Source: Veillonella sp. 3891
GTDB taxonomy: Bacteria > Bacillota > Negativicutes > Veillonellales > Veillonellaceae
DNA length: 64,000 nucleotides
Direction: 5' to 3'
Assembly: GCF_003992315.1 (NCBI RefSeq)
Contig: NZ_RQVE01000009.1
Location: 1-64,000 of the forward strand
In this document: one piece after another, positions 17,969 through 26,649 of the stretch
Layout: the number at the start of each line of letters is the position of its first letter
Position numbering within the stretch: position 1 is the first letter of the stretch
The notes under the pieces: generated by a model
The model's input: only the letters and a program-made list of their open reading frames with translations
What the model was told of the DNA's origin: nothing
Database searches by the model: none
Program-made: the position numbers and the translations under genes

Positions 17969-18231
17969 GGGAAACCTCCTAATCATTAAATAAAAATGCT
18001 CTTTTATTGTAGCATAGAGGAAGTTATAAGGATAGGTTTTTTGATATAATATATTCAAAAAAATTATAAAAGTTAGATAATTATATAAAAATACCTAATA
18101 AGTAGTGTCGATGTATACTAACGGTTGACATTGGTTTTCAGTGTGTGTAAATATACAACAAAATATTGTATATATGACTATATTGCGTGGTAGTTATGCA
18201 TTTTGCATACTAAATATGTACACAATCTATA

Positions 18232-18260
18232 TAGACAAATTTCGTTGTTATAGATATAAT
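18232..18260 (+). promoter_or_regulatory. Promoter of the Rrf2-family regulator
   Basis: TAGACA (18232-18237), a 17-base spacer and TATAAT (18255-18260), about 40 bases before the start codon. Confidence 0.6.
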
Positions 18261-18301
18261 AGAGACTAGGAATAAATCCTACTTTTGAAGAGGTATTATC
18301 T

Positions 18302-18718
18302 ATGAAAATTTCTACTAAAGGTCGATATGCATTACGTGTTCTAGTGGACTTAGCAGAACATAGCGTAGATCGGAATGTATCTATCCGCGAAATGGCGGAG
18401 CGCCAAAGAATTTCTGATAAATATTTAGAAGGAATTGTAGCACGATTGAGTGCGGCAGGATATGTAAAAAGTGTGCGTGGTAAATACGGCGGCTATCAAT
18501 TAACTAAGGAACCAAAAGACTATACAGTCTATGATATTCTTGCGGCTACAGAAGATTCCATTGCCGTTGTGGCTTGTTTAGAGGAAGAAGTGAACACATG
18601 TCCAATGAGCGATGGATGTCGTACATTACCATTATGGGAGCATTTACAAAACCATTTACGCGAGTATATGCAAAGTTTAACATTACAGGATGTCATCGAC
18701 CGACATTTCTCAGTGTAA
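18302..18718 (+). CDS. Rrf2/IscR-like transcriptional regulator
   Basis: DNA-binding regulator of 138 residues with an N-terminal winged helix (ALRVLVDLAEH, then RISDKYLEGIVARLSAAG as recognition region, then the wing GKYGGYQL). Three cysteines, Cys92, Cys100 and Cys106, are spaced like the [2Fe-2S] ligands of IscR (92, 98, 104), so it probably senses Fe-S status or redox state. CymR, the cysteine repressor, is an alternative given the sulfur genes in the window, but the Cys pattern favours an IscR type. No isc/suf genes are adjacent. The next gene is another regulator 30 bases downstream, probably co-transcribed. Confidence 0.85.
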   Translation: MKISTKGRYALRVLVDLAEHSVDRNVSIREMAERQRISDKYLEGIVARLSAAGYVKSVRGKYGGYQLTKEPKDYTVYDILAATEDSIAVVACLEEEVNTCPMSDGCRTLPLWEHLQNHLREYMQSLTLQDVIDRHFSV

Positions 18719-18748
18719 GATTTGAAAAAAGGGTAAGGGAAGTTAGAA

Positions 18749-19195
18749 GTGAAAAAAGAGAAGGAAAAATTAGACGTAGAAACCCATGTAGGGTTTCCCT
18801 TGTATGCAGCAGCCAAAGAAGTATTTCGGGCCTGCCAACCAGAATTGACTAAGCTTGGATTGACCTATACGCAATACTTAGTGATGTCTGTTATTTGGGA
18901 ATTAAAAACGGTGAATTTAAAAGCTATCGGAACTAGATTGTTCTTAGATTCTGGCACATTAGCACCATTGTTAAGAAAGCTAGAATTAAAAGGCTTAATT
19001 CTTCGTGAGCGTTTTAAAGAGGATGAGCGTTCTATGGTGATTACCCTAACAGCAAAGGGACAATCATTACAGAAAAAGGTTCGTCATATTCCTGCATTAA
19101 TCGAATCAAAACTTGGCTTAGAACAAGAGGAAATGCAAGTATTGCAAGGGCTATTGTTCAAAGTGCTGCATCATGTAAAAGGCTACAAAATCTAA
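18749..19195 (+). CDS. MarR-family transcriptional regulator (OhrR-like)
   Basis: Winged-helix regulator of 148 residues. The order and motifs follow OhrR: GFPLYAAAKEVFRA, LGLTYTQYLVMSVIWE, then LDSGTLAPLLRKLELKGL as recognition helix and ERSMVITLTAKG as wing. In OhrR a peroxide-sensing cysteine sits in the N-terminal CFALY-type motif; here that place is VGFPLY with glycine, and the only nearby cysteine is later, in RACQPE. It may therefore not sense organic peroxide by the usual route. Translation starts at GTG (18749) after AAGGGA; a terminator follows at 19217. Confidence 0.85.
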   Translation: MKKEKEKLDVETHVGFPLYAAAKEVFRACQPELTKLGLTYTQYLVMSVIWELKTVNLKAIGTRLFLDSGTLAPLLRKLELKGLILRERFKEDERSMVITLTAKGQSLQKKVRHIPALIESKLGLEQEEMQVLQGLLFKVLHHVKGYKI

Positions 19196-19216
19196 TTAGA
19201 CGTACTTGTAAGATGA

Positions 19217-19258
19217 GTAGAGGATAGTTGATACCATATCAACTATCCTCTACTTTTG
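19217..19258 (+). terminator. Intrinsic terminator after the MarR-family gene
   Basis: GTAGAGGATAGTTGATA (19217-19233) pairs with TATCAACTATCCTCTAC, followed by TTTTG. It belongs to the dispersed GTTGAT terminator family (see findings). Confidence 0.85.
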
Positions 19259-19347
19259 TTTCTTCCTATACAGGGGGATTTGTTGGGGCCTAGTAGTAGA
19301 TGTGTTACAATAAGGTTACAATCTGAAGTTAGTAGAGGATGTGAAAT

Positions 19348-20553
19348 ATGAAACAATTACAACAAACAGGAATGGTAGCGGTGTGGATCCTTACTATAGG
19401 AATGTCACTGCTAGCTATTTGCTATACTATGATTATTCCCTTCCTTCCTGTATATTTGTTAGAACTGGGAGTAGAACAGGAACATTTGGCCCTTTGGTCG
19501 GGATTGTCATTTTCCATTTCTTTTTTTATTTCTGCTGTTATGGCTCCCATTTGGGGGCGACTAGCGGATCAACATGGAAAGAAACTAATGGCTATTCGGG
19601 CAGGAATTTTAATCGGCGTATCCTATTTATGGGGTGCCTTTGTACAAGACGAATATCAATTTTTACTAGTTCGAGCATTCCAAGGGTTTGCCAATGGCTT
19701 TATGCCAGCTGCTATGACTATGGTATCGGTGTCGGTGCCGAAAGAACGAGTAGGCACAGCGATGGGTATCTTTCAGATGGGATTAGTCCTAGGGAATACA
19801 GTAGGACCTTTAACTGGAGGACTCACAGAACTAGCGGTAGGGATGCGACCGGTGTTTATGGTGGCAGGCATTACCTTATTTATCGTGACCGCTGCCATCG
19901 CTATCTTTGTGAAAGAACCACAGGTTGAAAGCGCAGCGCCAGTGAAAGTCACTTCTTTCAAGGAAGATTTACAAGAGGCAAAAGGCAATAAGGTATTGCT
20001 CCATATTTTAGGGTTATATTTTCTCGTGCAATCTGCCATGCTTATGTTACAACCTATCGTGGCCATTTATGTGGGCGAACTAAAAGGCTCTATGGAGGGT
20101 GCTGCTATGTTAGCGGGGTCTATCCTAAGCGGTGGAGGTGTGATGGGCATGATTATGACCAATGTGTGGGCTGTCTATGGACAACGACGAGGATACTTTA
20201 GGGTTATCTCTTATGGGCTGTTGGGTACGGGAACTGTATTATTATTGCAAAGTTTACCCTTTGGCCTATGGTGGTTCGGTATCTTGCAATTGCTCATCGG
20301 CATATTTATTGTGGGCATCTTCCCGTCCCTTGGGTCGGCTATGACGGTGAACACCGAGCCATCCGTGCGTGGTCGAGTATTTGGACTTGCCACGACATCG
20401 CAACAGTTAGGAAATATGATGGGACCTTTGTTTGCTAGTGTAGTAGCGACCTACTGGGGTACATCCTATGTGTTCCTCGTAGCAGGCATAGGGATGATAC
20501 TTATTGGCTATGTAGTATTGAAAGTCCATGGAAATCGTCCGAATCTTCCATAA
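19348..20553 (+). CDS. MFS transporter, multidrug-efflux type
   Basis: Twelve-helix major facilitator of 401 residues. The loop 2-3 signature is GRLADQHGKKLMAIRAG, and the antiporter-type motif C region is GLVLGNTVGPLTGG, which marks a drug:proton antiporter (MdtG/Bmr-like). The substrate cannot be predicted. It stands between two regulators and guanine deaminase; MarR-family regulators often control neighbouring efflux genes, so control by the gene at 18749 is plausible but unproven, since a terminator separates them. Confidence 0.85.
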   Translation: MKQLQQTGMVAVWILTIGMSLLAICYTMIIPFLPVYLLELGVEQEHLALWSGLSFSISFFISAVMAPIWGRLADQHGKKLMAIRAGILIGVSYLWGAFVQDEYQFLLVRAFQGFANGFMPAAMTMVSVSVPKERVGTAMGIFQMGLVLGNTVGPLTGGLTELAVGMRPVFMVAGITLFIVTAAIAIFVKEPQVESAAPVKVTSFKEDLQEAKGNKVLLHILGLYFLVQSAMLMLQPIVAIYVGELKGSMEGAAMLAGSILSGGGVMGMIMTNVWAVYGQRRGYFRVISYGLLGTGTVLLLQSLPFGLWWFGILQLLIGIFIVGIFPSLGSAMTVNTEPSVRGRVFGLATTSQQLGNMMGPLFASVVATYWGTSYVFLVAGIGMILIGYVVLKVHGNRPNLP

Positions 20554-20578
20554 GTTGATAGACGTCATATACCAAGTG

Positions 20579-20587
20579 TGATATAAT
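20579..20587 (+). promoter_or_regulatory. Extended -10 promoter of guanine deaminase gene
   Basis: TGATATAAT is an extended -10 (TGnTATAAT). A TTGATA lies upstream at 20555 but at a non-ideal 21-base distance. Confidence 0.5.
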
Positions 20588-20671
20588 TCACTCATACATG
20601 ACATGCTATATAGGCATGCTGCTTTAAACTTCATACGGCAATTGTATAAGGTTATACACGGAGGTGGTTCT

Positions 20672-21949
20672 ATGCAAGACACATTGATTTTGAAAGGACA
20701 TATTCTGTACACACCAAGTCCAGCACAGTTGGTAGCCATACCACATGGATACATTGTAGCTGTAGATGGTGTGGTTGTGCACTGTAGTGAAACTTTGCCA
20801 AGCTCCTATGAGGGATTGCCTGTAGTTGACTATGGAGATCAACTTATCATTCCGGGCTTTGTAGATACCCATGCTCATGCACCACAATATTGTAATCGTG
20901 GTCTTGGTATGGATAAAGAGTTACTTCCTTGGCTTGAGACGTATACATTTCCAGAGGAAACGAAGTTTAAAGACTCAGAGTATGCCCGCCTAGTGTATGG
21001 TGCATTTGTACGTGATTTATGGCGACATGGTACAACCCGTAGTATTCTATTTGGTACGATTCACAAGGACAGCACAATAGTGTTAATGGAACTGTTGCAA
21101 GAAGCGGGATTATCTGCTTTAGTGGGCAAGGTGAACATGGATCGAAATAGTCCAGACTCCTTGATTGAAACTACGCAGCAGTCTTTAGCAGATACGAAAG
21201 CGTGGTTAGAAGCATCGAAATCATTTGGCCCCCTTGTAAAACCAATTATTACACCGCGTTTTGTGCCGTCTTGCACGAGTGAACTCATGCGTGGATTAGG
21301 GGAACTGGCTAAGGAATATGATGTGCCGGTACAATCGCATTTGTCGGAAAATCACGGGGAAATCGAATGGGTCGCTTCCTTGCACCCAGAATCACCAAGT
21401 TATACAGATGTGTATTATGAACATCAACTGATGGGACAGACTCCGACAGTAATGGCTCATTGCATTCATTTGAGTGACGCAGAAATGGATCGCATGGAAG
21501 AAACGCAGACCATGGTGTCCCATTGTCCATATTCCAATGTCAATTTGTCCAGCGGTATTGCACCGATTCGTAAATTGTTAGATCATCATATTCCAGTGGG
21601 ATTAGGGTCTGACATTTCAGGAGGGCATGCAGTGTCCATGGCAAAAGTATTGATGGAAGCTATTGGCCTATCTAAAATGAAATGGGTCGAAGTAGACAAT
21701 CAATATGCACCGTTAACCTTAAGCGAAGCCTTCTACTTAGCCACTAAGGGTGGAGGAACATTCTTTGGTAAGGTAGGTAGCTTTGAAGAGGGCTATGAAT
21801 TAGATGCTCTTGTCATCGATGATAAATCTATGTTTGATGCGAATGAACGGTCTTTAGAAGAACGATTGGAACGATGGATATATATCGGTGATGATCGCCA
21901 TATCATGAAACGCTATGTGGCGGGTCGCTTGCTAGAAGAACTAAAATAA
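20672..21949 (+). CDS. guaD: Guanine deaminase
   Basis: Zinc amidohydrolase that converts guanine to xanthine and ammonia. Metal and substrate motifs: DTHAHAPQY (HxH, near residue 65), SHLSENHGEIEW, AHCIHLSDAEMDRM and GLGSDISGG with the catalytic Asp. The sequence wording, including the ENHGEI block, fits guanine deaminase rather than cytosine deaminase or chlorohydrolase. ATG at 20672 follows GGAGG (20660-20664); in-frame ATG codons further upstream lie before the ribosome binding site. With two purine permeases close by, it supports use of scavenged purines as carbon or nitrogen. Confidence 0.92.
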   Translation: MQDTLILKGHILYTPSPAQLVAIPHGYIVAVDGVVVHCSETLPSSYEGLPVVDYGDQLIIPGFVDTHAHAPQYCNRGLGMDKELLPWLETYTFPEETKFKDSEYARLVYGAFVRDLWRHGTTRSILFGTIHKDSTIVLMELLQEAGLSALVGKVNMDRNSPDSLIETTQQSLADTKAWLEASKSFGPLVKPIITPRFVPSCTSELMRGLGELAKEYDVPVQSHLSENHGEIEWVASLHPESPSYTDVYYEHQLMGQTPTVMAHCIHLSDAEMDRMEETQTMVSHCPYSNVNLSSGIAPIRKLLDHHIPVGLGSDISGGHAVSMAKVLMEAIGLSKMKWVEVDNQYAPLTLSEAFYLATKGGGTFFGKVGSFEEGYELDALVIDDKSMFDANERSLEERLERWIYIGDDRHIMKRYVAGRLLEELK

Positions 21950-21964
21950 TATACATAGATACAA

Positions 21965-22003
21965 GAAGAGGAACGTTGATCGAATCAGTCAACGTTCCTC
22001 TGT
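21965..22003 (+). terminator. Intrinsic terminator after guaD
   Basis: AGAGGAACGTTGA (21967-21979) pairs perfectly with TCAACGTTCCTCT (21989-22001). Member of the dispersed GTTGAT terminator family. The T-run is short. Confidence 0.75.
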
Positions 22004-22090
22004 TGTATTACAGTATTTTGTTACAGTCCCTTATTGAGTAGGTATGTTATTAGACGTATCTCTAGTCTAGTGGTATATAGGTCTAAGAGT

Positions 22091-23512
22091 CTATACTTGC
22101 TCTTCTAATTCTGTATCCGATTCGGGTTGAAGTGGTAAATGGAATCCGAAGACGGTGCGTACGTCTGGTGTGCTTTCTACTTCTAATGTACCTTCGTGAA
22201 GTTGCACAACATTTTGTACGAAGAAGAGTCCAAGGCCGAGGCCTTTGTTTTCTTTTGATGTACGAGATGGGTCTACTTGGTACAAACGGTCCCAAATCAT
22301 AGGGATACTTTCAGAAGGAATACCGATGCCATCATCTTGGACGAAGATATGAATCGTATCGCCTAAGGAAACTTCAAAATGGATGCTATGGTGAGCAAAT
22401 TTTAAAGCGTTATCCAACAGATTTGCCATAGCTTGTTGTAATAAGATTTGATTGCCATGAACAACGATTGCTTCATCAATGTGGCTAGTAAAGGTTAATT
22501 CTTTTTCCTTACTCAATAGCGTATAGGTGTGGACTAATTGTTGGGCTACCTCTGAAAGAGGAACTGGCACCTTATCTATGTTGGTTAAGCTATCCAGGCG
22601 TGCTATTTCTAGTAATTGTGACACCATATCAGCCATGCCCTTACTTTGAACAAAAATATTTTGAAAGCTTTCCTTAGCTTCTTCTAAAGAAGATACATAT
22701 TGTCGGGCGTAATCACTTTCTGCTTGAATCACAGCGATAGGAGTGCGTAATTCATGAGAAATGTCAGAGTTGAAACGTTTCTCCCGATTGGATGCTTCTT
22801 CCAAACTGCTAAGCATATGGTTGAAAGTAGAGGCCAACTGATACATAGTATCTCCCGATTGAGGGATGTTTTCGATGCGTTCCGACAAATCTCGTTTCAA
22901 TGAAATCTGTTCTGCTAAGTTTGTTACAGTGCGCACTGGTTTTAAACCACGCTGGATAATCCAATACCCGCCAATGGAGGCAACAGTGACAAATAGGATG
23001 CCTCCTAGCAATAAAGCTAGGAACATATTGTTAGATTTTCTGTCTAGAAAACTCATGGGCACAACGCCACGAATGTAGCCTTGTACGCCTGGAATATGTT
23101 GGATAGGCGCATCATAATACAAGAAAGAATGAGTATCCTCATTGACGACTGTTATGCCATCAAAAGAAGGAGGAGCTCCTTTTGGAAAACGATCTGGTGG
23201 ACTACCTCGTAGGACGATGCCATTATGGGAGTACACCAATAGAAAGATGCCGTCATCGAAGGGTTTGTATTTTTTTGGATTATTAGCTGCTTCAATAACG
23301 CTTTTTTGCAAGTCCGTACGGATTTCATTTTGATCCGAAATGTGGGTAAATTGAATGACGAACGTAGCAAGGAGACCAATCATGAGCAAGAGAAAGATGG
23401 AGTACCAACTAGTGATTTTATAGACTAGAGGAACACGTAATAGAAAGGCCTCTATAGGATGCCATATAGGTTGTATGACACCATGGTACATGCGATTGAC
23501 GATAGTGCGCAT
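22091..23512 (-). CDS. Sensor histidine kinase
   Basis: Membrane sensor kinase of 473 residues, partner of the regulator just upstream. Two membrane segments (near 33-53 and 165-185) enclose a ~110-residue extracytoplasmic sensor region; a HAMP linker follows. The H-box is SDISHELRTPIAV, the N-box LLDNALKFA, and the G-boxes are DDGIGIP and GLGLGLFFV. The domain order resembles EnvZ/ArlS/CssS-type kinases. It starts three bases after the response regulator stop. The signal is unknown; the sensor region has no domain I recognise. Confidence 0.92.
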   Translation of the reverse strand: MRTIVNRMYHGVIQPIWHPIEAFLLRVPLVYKITSWYSIFLLLMIGLLATFVIQFTHISDQNEIRTDLQKSVIEAANNPKKYKPFDDGIFLLVYSHNGIVLRGSPPDRFPKGAPPSFDGITVVNEDTHSFLYYDAPIQHIPGVQGYIRGVVPMSFLDRKSNNMFLALLLGGILFVTVASIGGYWIIQRGLKPVRTVTNLAEQISLKRDLSERIENIPQSGDTMYQLASTFNHMLSSLEEASNREKRFNSDISHELRTPIAVIQAESDYARQYVSSLEEAKESFQNIFVQSKGMADMVSQLLEIARLDSLTNIDKVPVPLSEVAQQLVHTYTLLSKEKELTFTSHIDEAIVVHGNQILLQQAMANLLDNALKFAHHSIHFEVSLGDTIHIFVQDDGIGIPSESIPMIWDRLYQVDPSRTSKENKGLGLGLFFVQNVVQLHEGTLEVESTPDVRTVFGFHLPLQPESDTELEEQV

Positions 23513-23515
23513 GAC

Positions 23516-24190
23516 CTATTCCTCGGTACGGAATACATAGCCGACGCCACGGACAGTTTGAATTAATTTTTTGTTTTCATCAATGTCAACTTTTTTACGC
23601 AAGTCTTTGATGTATACGTCGATGAGATTGGAGTAACTTTCATAGTCGTATTCCCATACATGGTCAAGAATTTGTTGACGAGACAAGACGATATTTGGAT
23701 TGCTGGCTAAATAGAATAAGAGGTCAAATTCTTTGGCAGTTAACGTTAAAGGTTCATCGTTAAGAAAGACGGATCGACTTTTATTGTTGATGCGTAAAGG
23801 ACCAGCAATGATATCTTCTACCGCTTGGTTGCGACCACGGCGGGCCAAGGCGTAGATGCGGGCGATGAGTTCGTCAAACTCAAAAGGTTTGACTAAATAG
23901 TCATCGGCACCTAGGTTTAAACCAGACACTTTATCTTCTAAGGCATCCTTGGCAGTTAAGAAGAGGACTGGTGTTTTGTTGCCTTCCGTACGCATTTGTT
24001 GTACTACGGCATGACCATCCATTTTTGGCATCATAATGTCCATAACGATGACATCATAACTGGACGTAGAAATATAGTCTAAGCCATCTTCTCCGTTATA
24101 ACATTGGTCTACAATCATAGATTCCACTTTCAAACGTTTGGCGATAATATTATTTAGCATTTCTTCATCTTCAACAATTAAGACTTTCAT
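23516..24190 (-). CDS. OmpR/PhoB-family response regulator
   Basis: Receiver domain (phospho-acceptor Asp51 in VIVMDIMMPKMDG, acidic pocket VEDEE, conserved Lys in LVKPFEFDEL) followed by a winged-helix DNA-binding domain (LTAKEFDLLFYLASN, RTVRGVGYVF). ATG at 24190 follows AGGAG; an upstream in-frame ATG would add five residues. Translated in tandem with the kinase. Targets are not evident; the divergent cblT-like gene at 24375 is a candidate only by position. Confidence 0.94.
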   Translation of the reverse strand: MKVLIVEDEEMLNNIIAKRLKVESMIVDQCYNGEDGLDYISTSSYDVIVMDIMMPKMDGHAVVQQMRTEGNKTPVLFLTAKDALEDKVSGLNLGADDYLVKPFEFDELIARIYALARRGRNQAVEDIIAGPLRINNKSRSVFLNDEPLTLTAKEFDLLFYLASNPNIVLSRQQILDHVWEYDYESYSNLIDVYIKDLRKKVDIDENKKLIQTVRGVGYVFRTEE

Positions 24191-24302
24191 AAGAGCTCCT
24201 TTCATACGTTAGTGTATAGTTGTATTGTATCGTATTTTCCATATAGTTTAAAGATATGTTTAGAAGAAGTATAGCCGTTGTACATGAAAAGACCATGAAT
24301 GA

Positions 24303-24331
24303 TTGCTTTATACGATGGGGTCACCTATAAT
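24303..24331 (+). promoter_or_regulatory. Promoter of the ECF S component gene
   Basis: TTGCTT (24303-24308), a 17-base spacer, TATAAT (24326-24331), about 44 bases before the start codon. Confidence 0.55.
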
Positions 24332-24374
24332 AAATATAGAAATTATGATTTGTTCTTCCCGAGGAGTGGTTATT

Positions 24375-24866
24375 ATGAATATTAGAACGATGACAGCCTA
24401 TGCCTTATTGATTGCCCTTTGCGCCATTGGTGGGCAGATTCATTTTGGGGTGTACTCCATTGGATTTGATTCGTCCCCAGCCTTTGTAGGAGCTTTGATG
24501 TTAGGACCGGTAGCGGGCGCTGTGCTCGGCGCTTTAGGCCATATAGCAACAGCTGCCTCTACAGGGTTTCCTCTCGGTGTACCTATTCATGTGGCGATAG
24601 GTCTCGTTATGGCAGGCACGGGGGCTAGTATTGGATATATAACGAAACGAATGACTTCATCTTTCTCTTATGTAGTTAGTGGTATAGTAGGATATATCAT
24701 TAATGTAGGTATCGGAATTGCCGTGATTGCATGGATAGTGCAAGGTATAGAGGTGGCAGTTTTTATATTTGTGCCATTGTCCTTGGCCTATGCATTGAAC
24801 TATGTAGGGGCCGCTCTTGTAGTGAGTCAGTTGAATCGAGTGTTTGGTGGTAAACGACATGCGTGA
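24375..24866 (+). CDS. ECF transporter S component, probable alpha-ribazole transporter (CblT-like)
   Basis: Membrane substrate-binding subunit of 163 residues with about five or six helices. Motifs such as FDSSPAFVGALMLGPVAGAVLGALGH and GFPLGVPIH are typical of ECF S components and resemble CblT, which in Listeria imports alpha-ribazole, a precursor of the cobamide lower loop. ATG at 24375 follows GAGGAG. It overlaps the next gene, a PurM-like kinase, by eight bases, the same pairing as cblT-cblS. It should dock on EcfA1A2T encoded at 10891-13383. S component certain; substrate inferred from context. Confidence 0.75.
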   Translation: MNIRTMTAYALLIALCAIGGQIHFGVYSIGFDSSPAFVGALMLGPVAGAVLGALGHIATAASTGFPLGVPIHVAIGLVMAGTGASIGYITKRMTSSFSYVVSGIVGYIINVGIGIAVIAWIVQGIEVAVFIFVPLSLAYALNYVGAALVVSQLNRVFGGKRHA

Positions 24867-25569
24867 TATAACGAGACTTTCCATGAAAGAGGGGGAAGAC
24901 TGGATCATTGCCAGTGATATTAGCAGTGGTATTGGGTTACAGGAACATGATGTGCTAGCCGTGCCTTATGCGATGGTGGGCGCCTTTGCAGCTCGTGTGG
25001 CGATGCTCGAAATTCTATGTGCTAGGGGTACGGTGAAAGCCATACAATACCTCATTGGGGGAGACTATGATACGGTGGTGACCTCTGTAGTACAGGGAAT
25101 TCAAGAGGAACTGGACACACTTGATATTGATGTGCCCATTAATGGTAGCCATGAAAGTAATATGAAAGTGAGCACTACGTCCGTAGGGATTACGGCTCTA
25201 GGAGTAGGGGCACCAGAAGTGCTTGGCAAGGGAGAACCCTATGCTGTGTACGTATTAGGGAAACCCTTAGTAGGCAACGAAGTGTTAGAACAATCAAAGT
25301 GGATTGTGACCTATGATGAGGTCCGACGGGTTTTAGGGCATCCTAGTACATCTAGGGTAGTCCCTGTTGGCTCTAGAGGTATCCGTCAAGAGTTGACGGT
25401 GGTCAGCTATTTGGAAGGGGCATCCATAGAATCTATAGAGATGACTGATGATGAGTTGGACCATAGTGGAGGCCCTGCTACGGCGGTAGTTGTAGCTGTT
25501 CGTGCTAGTGGTGAAACGGAGTGGTTAGCAGACTTTCCTAAGGCACAATATGTAGGTCGTCATAGGTAA
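24859..25569 (+). CDS. PurM-like (AIR synthase-related) protein, candidate alpha-ribazole kinase
   Basis: 236 residues with the N-terminal signature of the PurM/ThiL/SelD ATP-binding superfamily: DWIIASDISSGIG, then VPYAMVGAFAARVAMLEIL, comparable to the Asp-rich metal-ATP site and following helix of ThiL/PurM. The C-terminal half is shorter than in ThiL or PurM. In Listeria, CblS (alpha-ribazole kinase) is encoded next to an ECF S component, CblT; the overlap with such a gene here makes CblS the best guess. It would phosphorylate imported alpha-ribazole for cobamide assembly, relevant because Veillonella uses cobamide-dependent methylmalonyl-CoA chemistry. ATG at 24859 overlaps the S component stop. 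Confidence 0.55.
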   Translation: MRDITRLSMKEGEDWIIASDISSGIGLQEHDVLAVPYAMVGAFAARVAMLEILCARGTVKAIQYLIGGDYDTVVTSVVQGIQEELDTLDIDVPINGSHESNMKVSTTSVGITALGVGAPEVLGKGEPYAVYVLGKPLVGNEVLEQSKWIVTYDEVRRVLGHPSTSRVVPVGSRGIRQELTVVSYLEGASIESIEMTDDELDHSGGPATAVVVAVRASGETEWLADFPKAQYVGRHR

Positions 25570-25585
25570 TAGAAAGGATATAGAT

Positions 25586-26560
25586 ATGAAACAGTTAGGA
25601 TATTATATAGCATTGGCATTGGTAGCCGGCGGATTGACAGTAGCCCAAGCAGAGGCGAATCCCTATGGTGTAGTGAGTCCTCCTGATTGGGAATACCAAG
25701 CACTCATGACCTTGGTGAAACATGGAGCGATTACGGATACAAAAGGAGTAGACTTAGGGTCACGAGCTTTCACTAGAAAAGAACTCATTCCGATGATGGC
25801 AGATGTGGTGGCACGTCGTGAGACTATGAATGAAAGCGACCGCATGTTGGCATTGCGGCTGTACAATGAAAATCGTCGTTCCATTATGAATTATGAAATT
25901 GAACGAGAAGAAGCAAAACAAGGTAAAGCACAGGTGGATAGTGCGGATGAGGGGATCCCAATCGCAGTAGAACCAGCCTTGACGAAAGAAGAAATCCAAA
26001 AGAAAATGGAAGCCTTCCAAATCGATACATCGGCTTTACCAAGCCGTAGCGGTGTACAAGTGCGCACTTCTCAACAAGGATCCTCTCAGCGAAGTCATTT
26101 AGAATTAGTAGTGCCTTCAGCGAAGGATCAAGGGAATGTAGCTTTACAACCAATTGATGGAGAAGTACAAGAGGCTATGGCTGGCGGTCAATGGGATGCG
26201 TCCAAAAAGGAACAACAACCACTTATGAAAGCGGCTAAACAAGAATGGGTTCTATTGCAAAAAAAAGACCGTAAACAGGAACGCTTAGATACAAAAGCCC
26301 AACGCCAAATAGAGAAAGAACAACGAAAACAAGAAACATTGGCTAAGAAAGAGCAACAACGTTTAGCAAAAGCGGAGCGAGTTAAGTTACAAACAGAACA
26401 AAAGTTAGCGAAGCAGCAAGCAAAAGAGCAAGCTCGACTAGCAAAACAACAGGCTAAGAAGGAAGCGCAACTAGCCAAACAGCAAGTTAAGGAGCAAGAA
26501 AGATTAGCGAAACAAGAGCAAAAAGAACAAGCTAGATTAGCGAAAAAAGCTAAGAAATAA
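25586..26560 (+). CDS. Secreted Lys/Ala/Gln-rich coiled-coil protein
   Basis: 324 residues: a signal peptide (cleavage probably after AQAEA near residue 24), a folded region of about 70 residues with an SLH-like pattern (WEYQALMTLVKHGAI, then FTRKELIPMMADVV), a Ser/Gln-rich linker, and a basic C-terminal ~110 residues of repeated KEQARLAKQQ-type heptads predicted to form a long coiled coil. I do not recognise the family. In a diderm Firmicute such a protein could span the periplasm or bind anionic envelope polymers; this is inference. It starts 16 bases after the PurM-like gene. Confidence 0.75.
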   Translation: MKQLGYYIALALVAGGLTVAQAEANPYGVVSPPDWEYQALMTLVKHGAITDTKGVDLGSRAFTRKELIPMMADVVARRETMNESDRMLALRLYNENRRSIMNYEIEREEAKQGKAQVDSADEGIPIAVEPALTKEEIQKKMEAFQIDTSALPSRSGVQVRTSQQGSSQRSHLELVVPSAKDQGNVALQPIDGEVQEAMAGGQWDASKKEQQPLMKAAKQEWVLLQKKDRKQERLDTKAQRQIEKEQRKQETLAKKEQQRLAKAERVKLQTEQKLAKQQAKEQARLAKQQAKKEAQLAKQQVKEQERLAKQEQKEQARLAKKAKK

Positions 26561-26571
26561 GGAAAATAGAT

Positions 26572-26600
26572 TTGATATTATCGAAGAAATTCGGTATACT
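26572..26600 (+). promoter_or_regulatory. Promoter of the GNAT acetyltransferase gene
   Basis: TTGATA (26572-26577), 17 bases, TATACT (26595-26600), 49 bases before the ATG. Confidence 0.6.
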
Positions 26601-26649
26601 TAAGATTAGCAATCCATTTGGTGTACTTTCATCATGAACCGGAGGAACT

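Noticed and set aside
17969-18231. Purine riboswitch upstream of the NCS2 permease genes
   Set aside because: The conserved loop and junction sequences of the purine aptamer were not found on the minus strand upstream of either copy.
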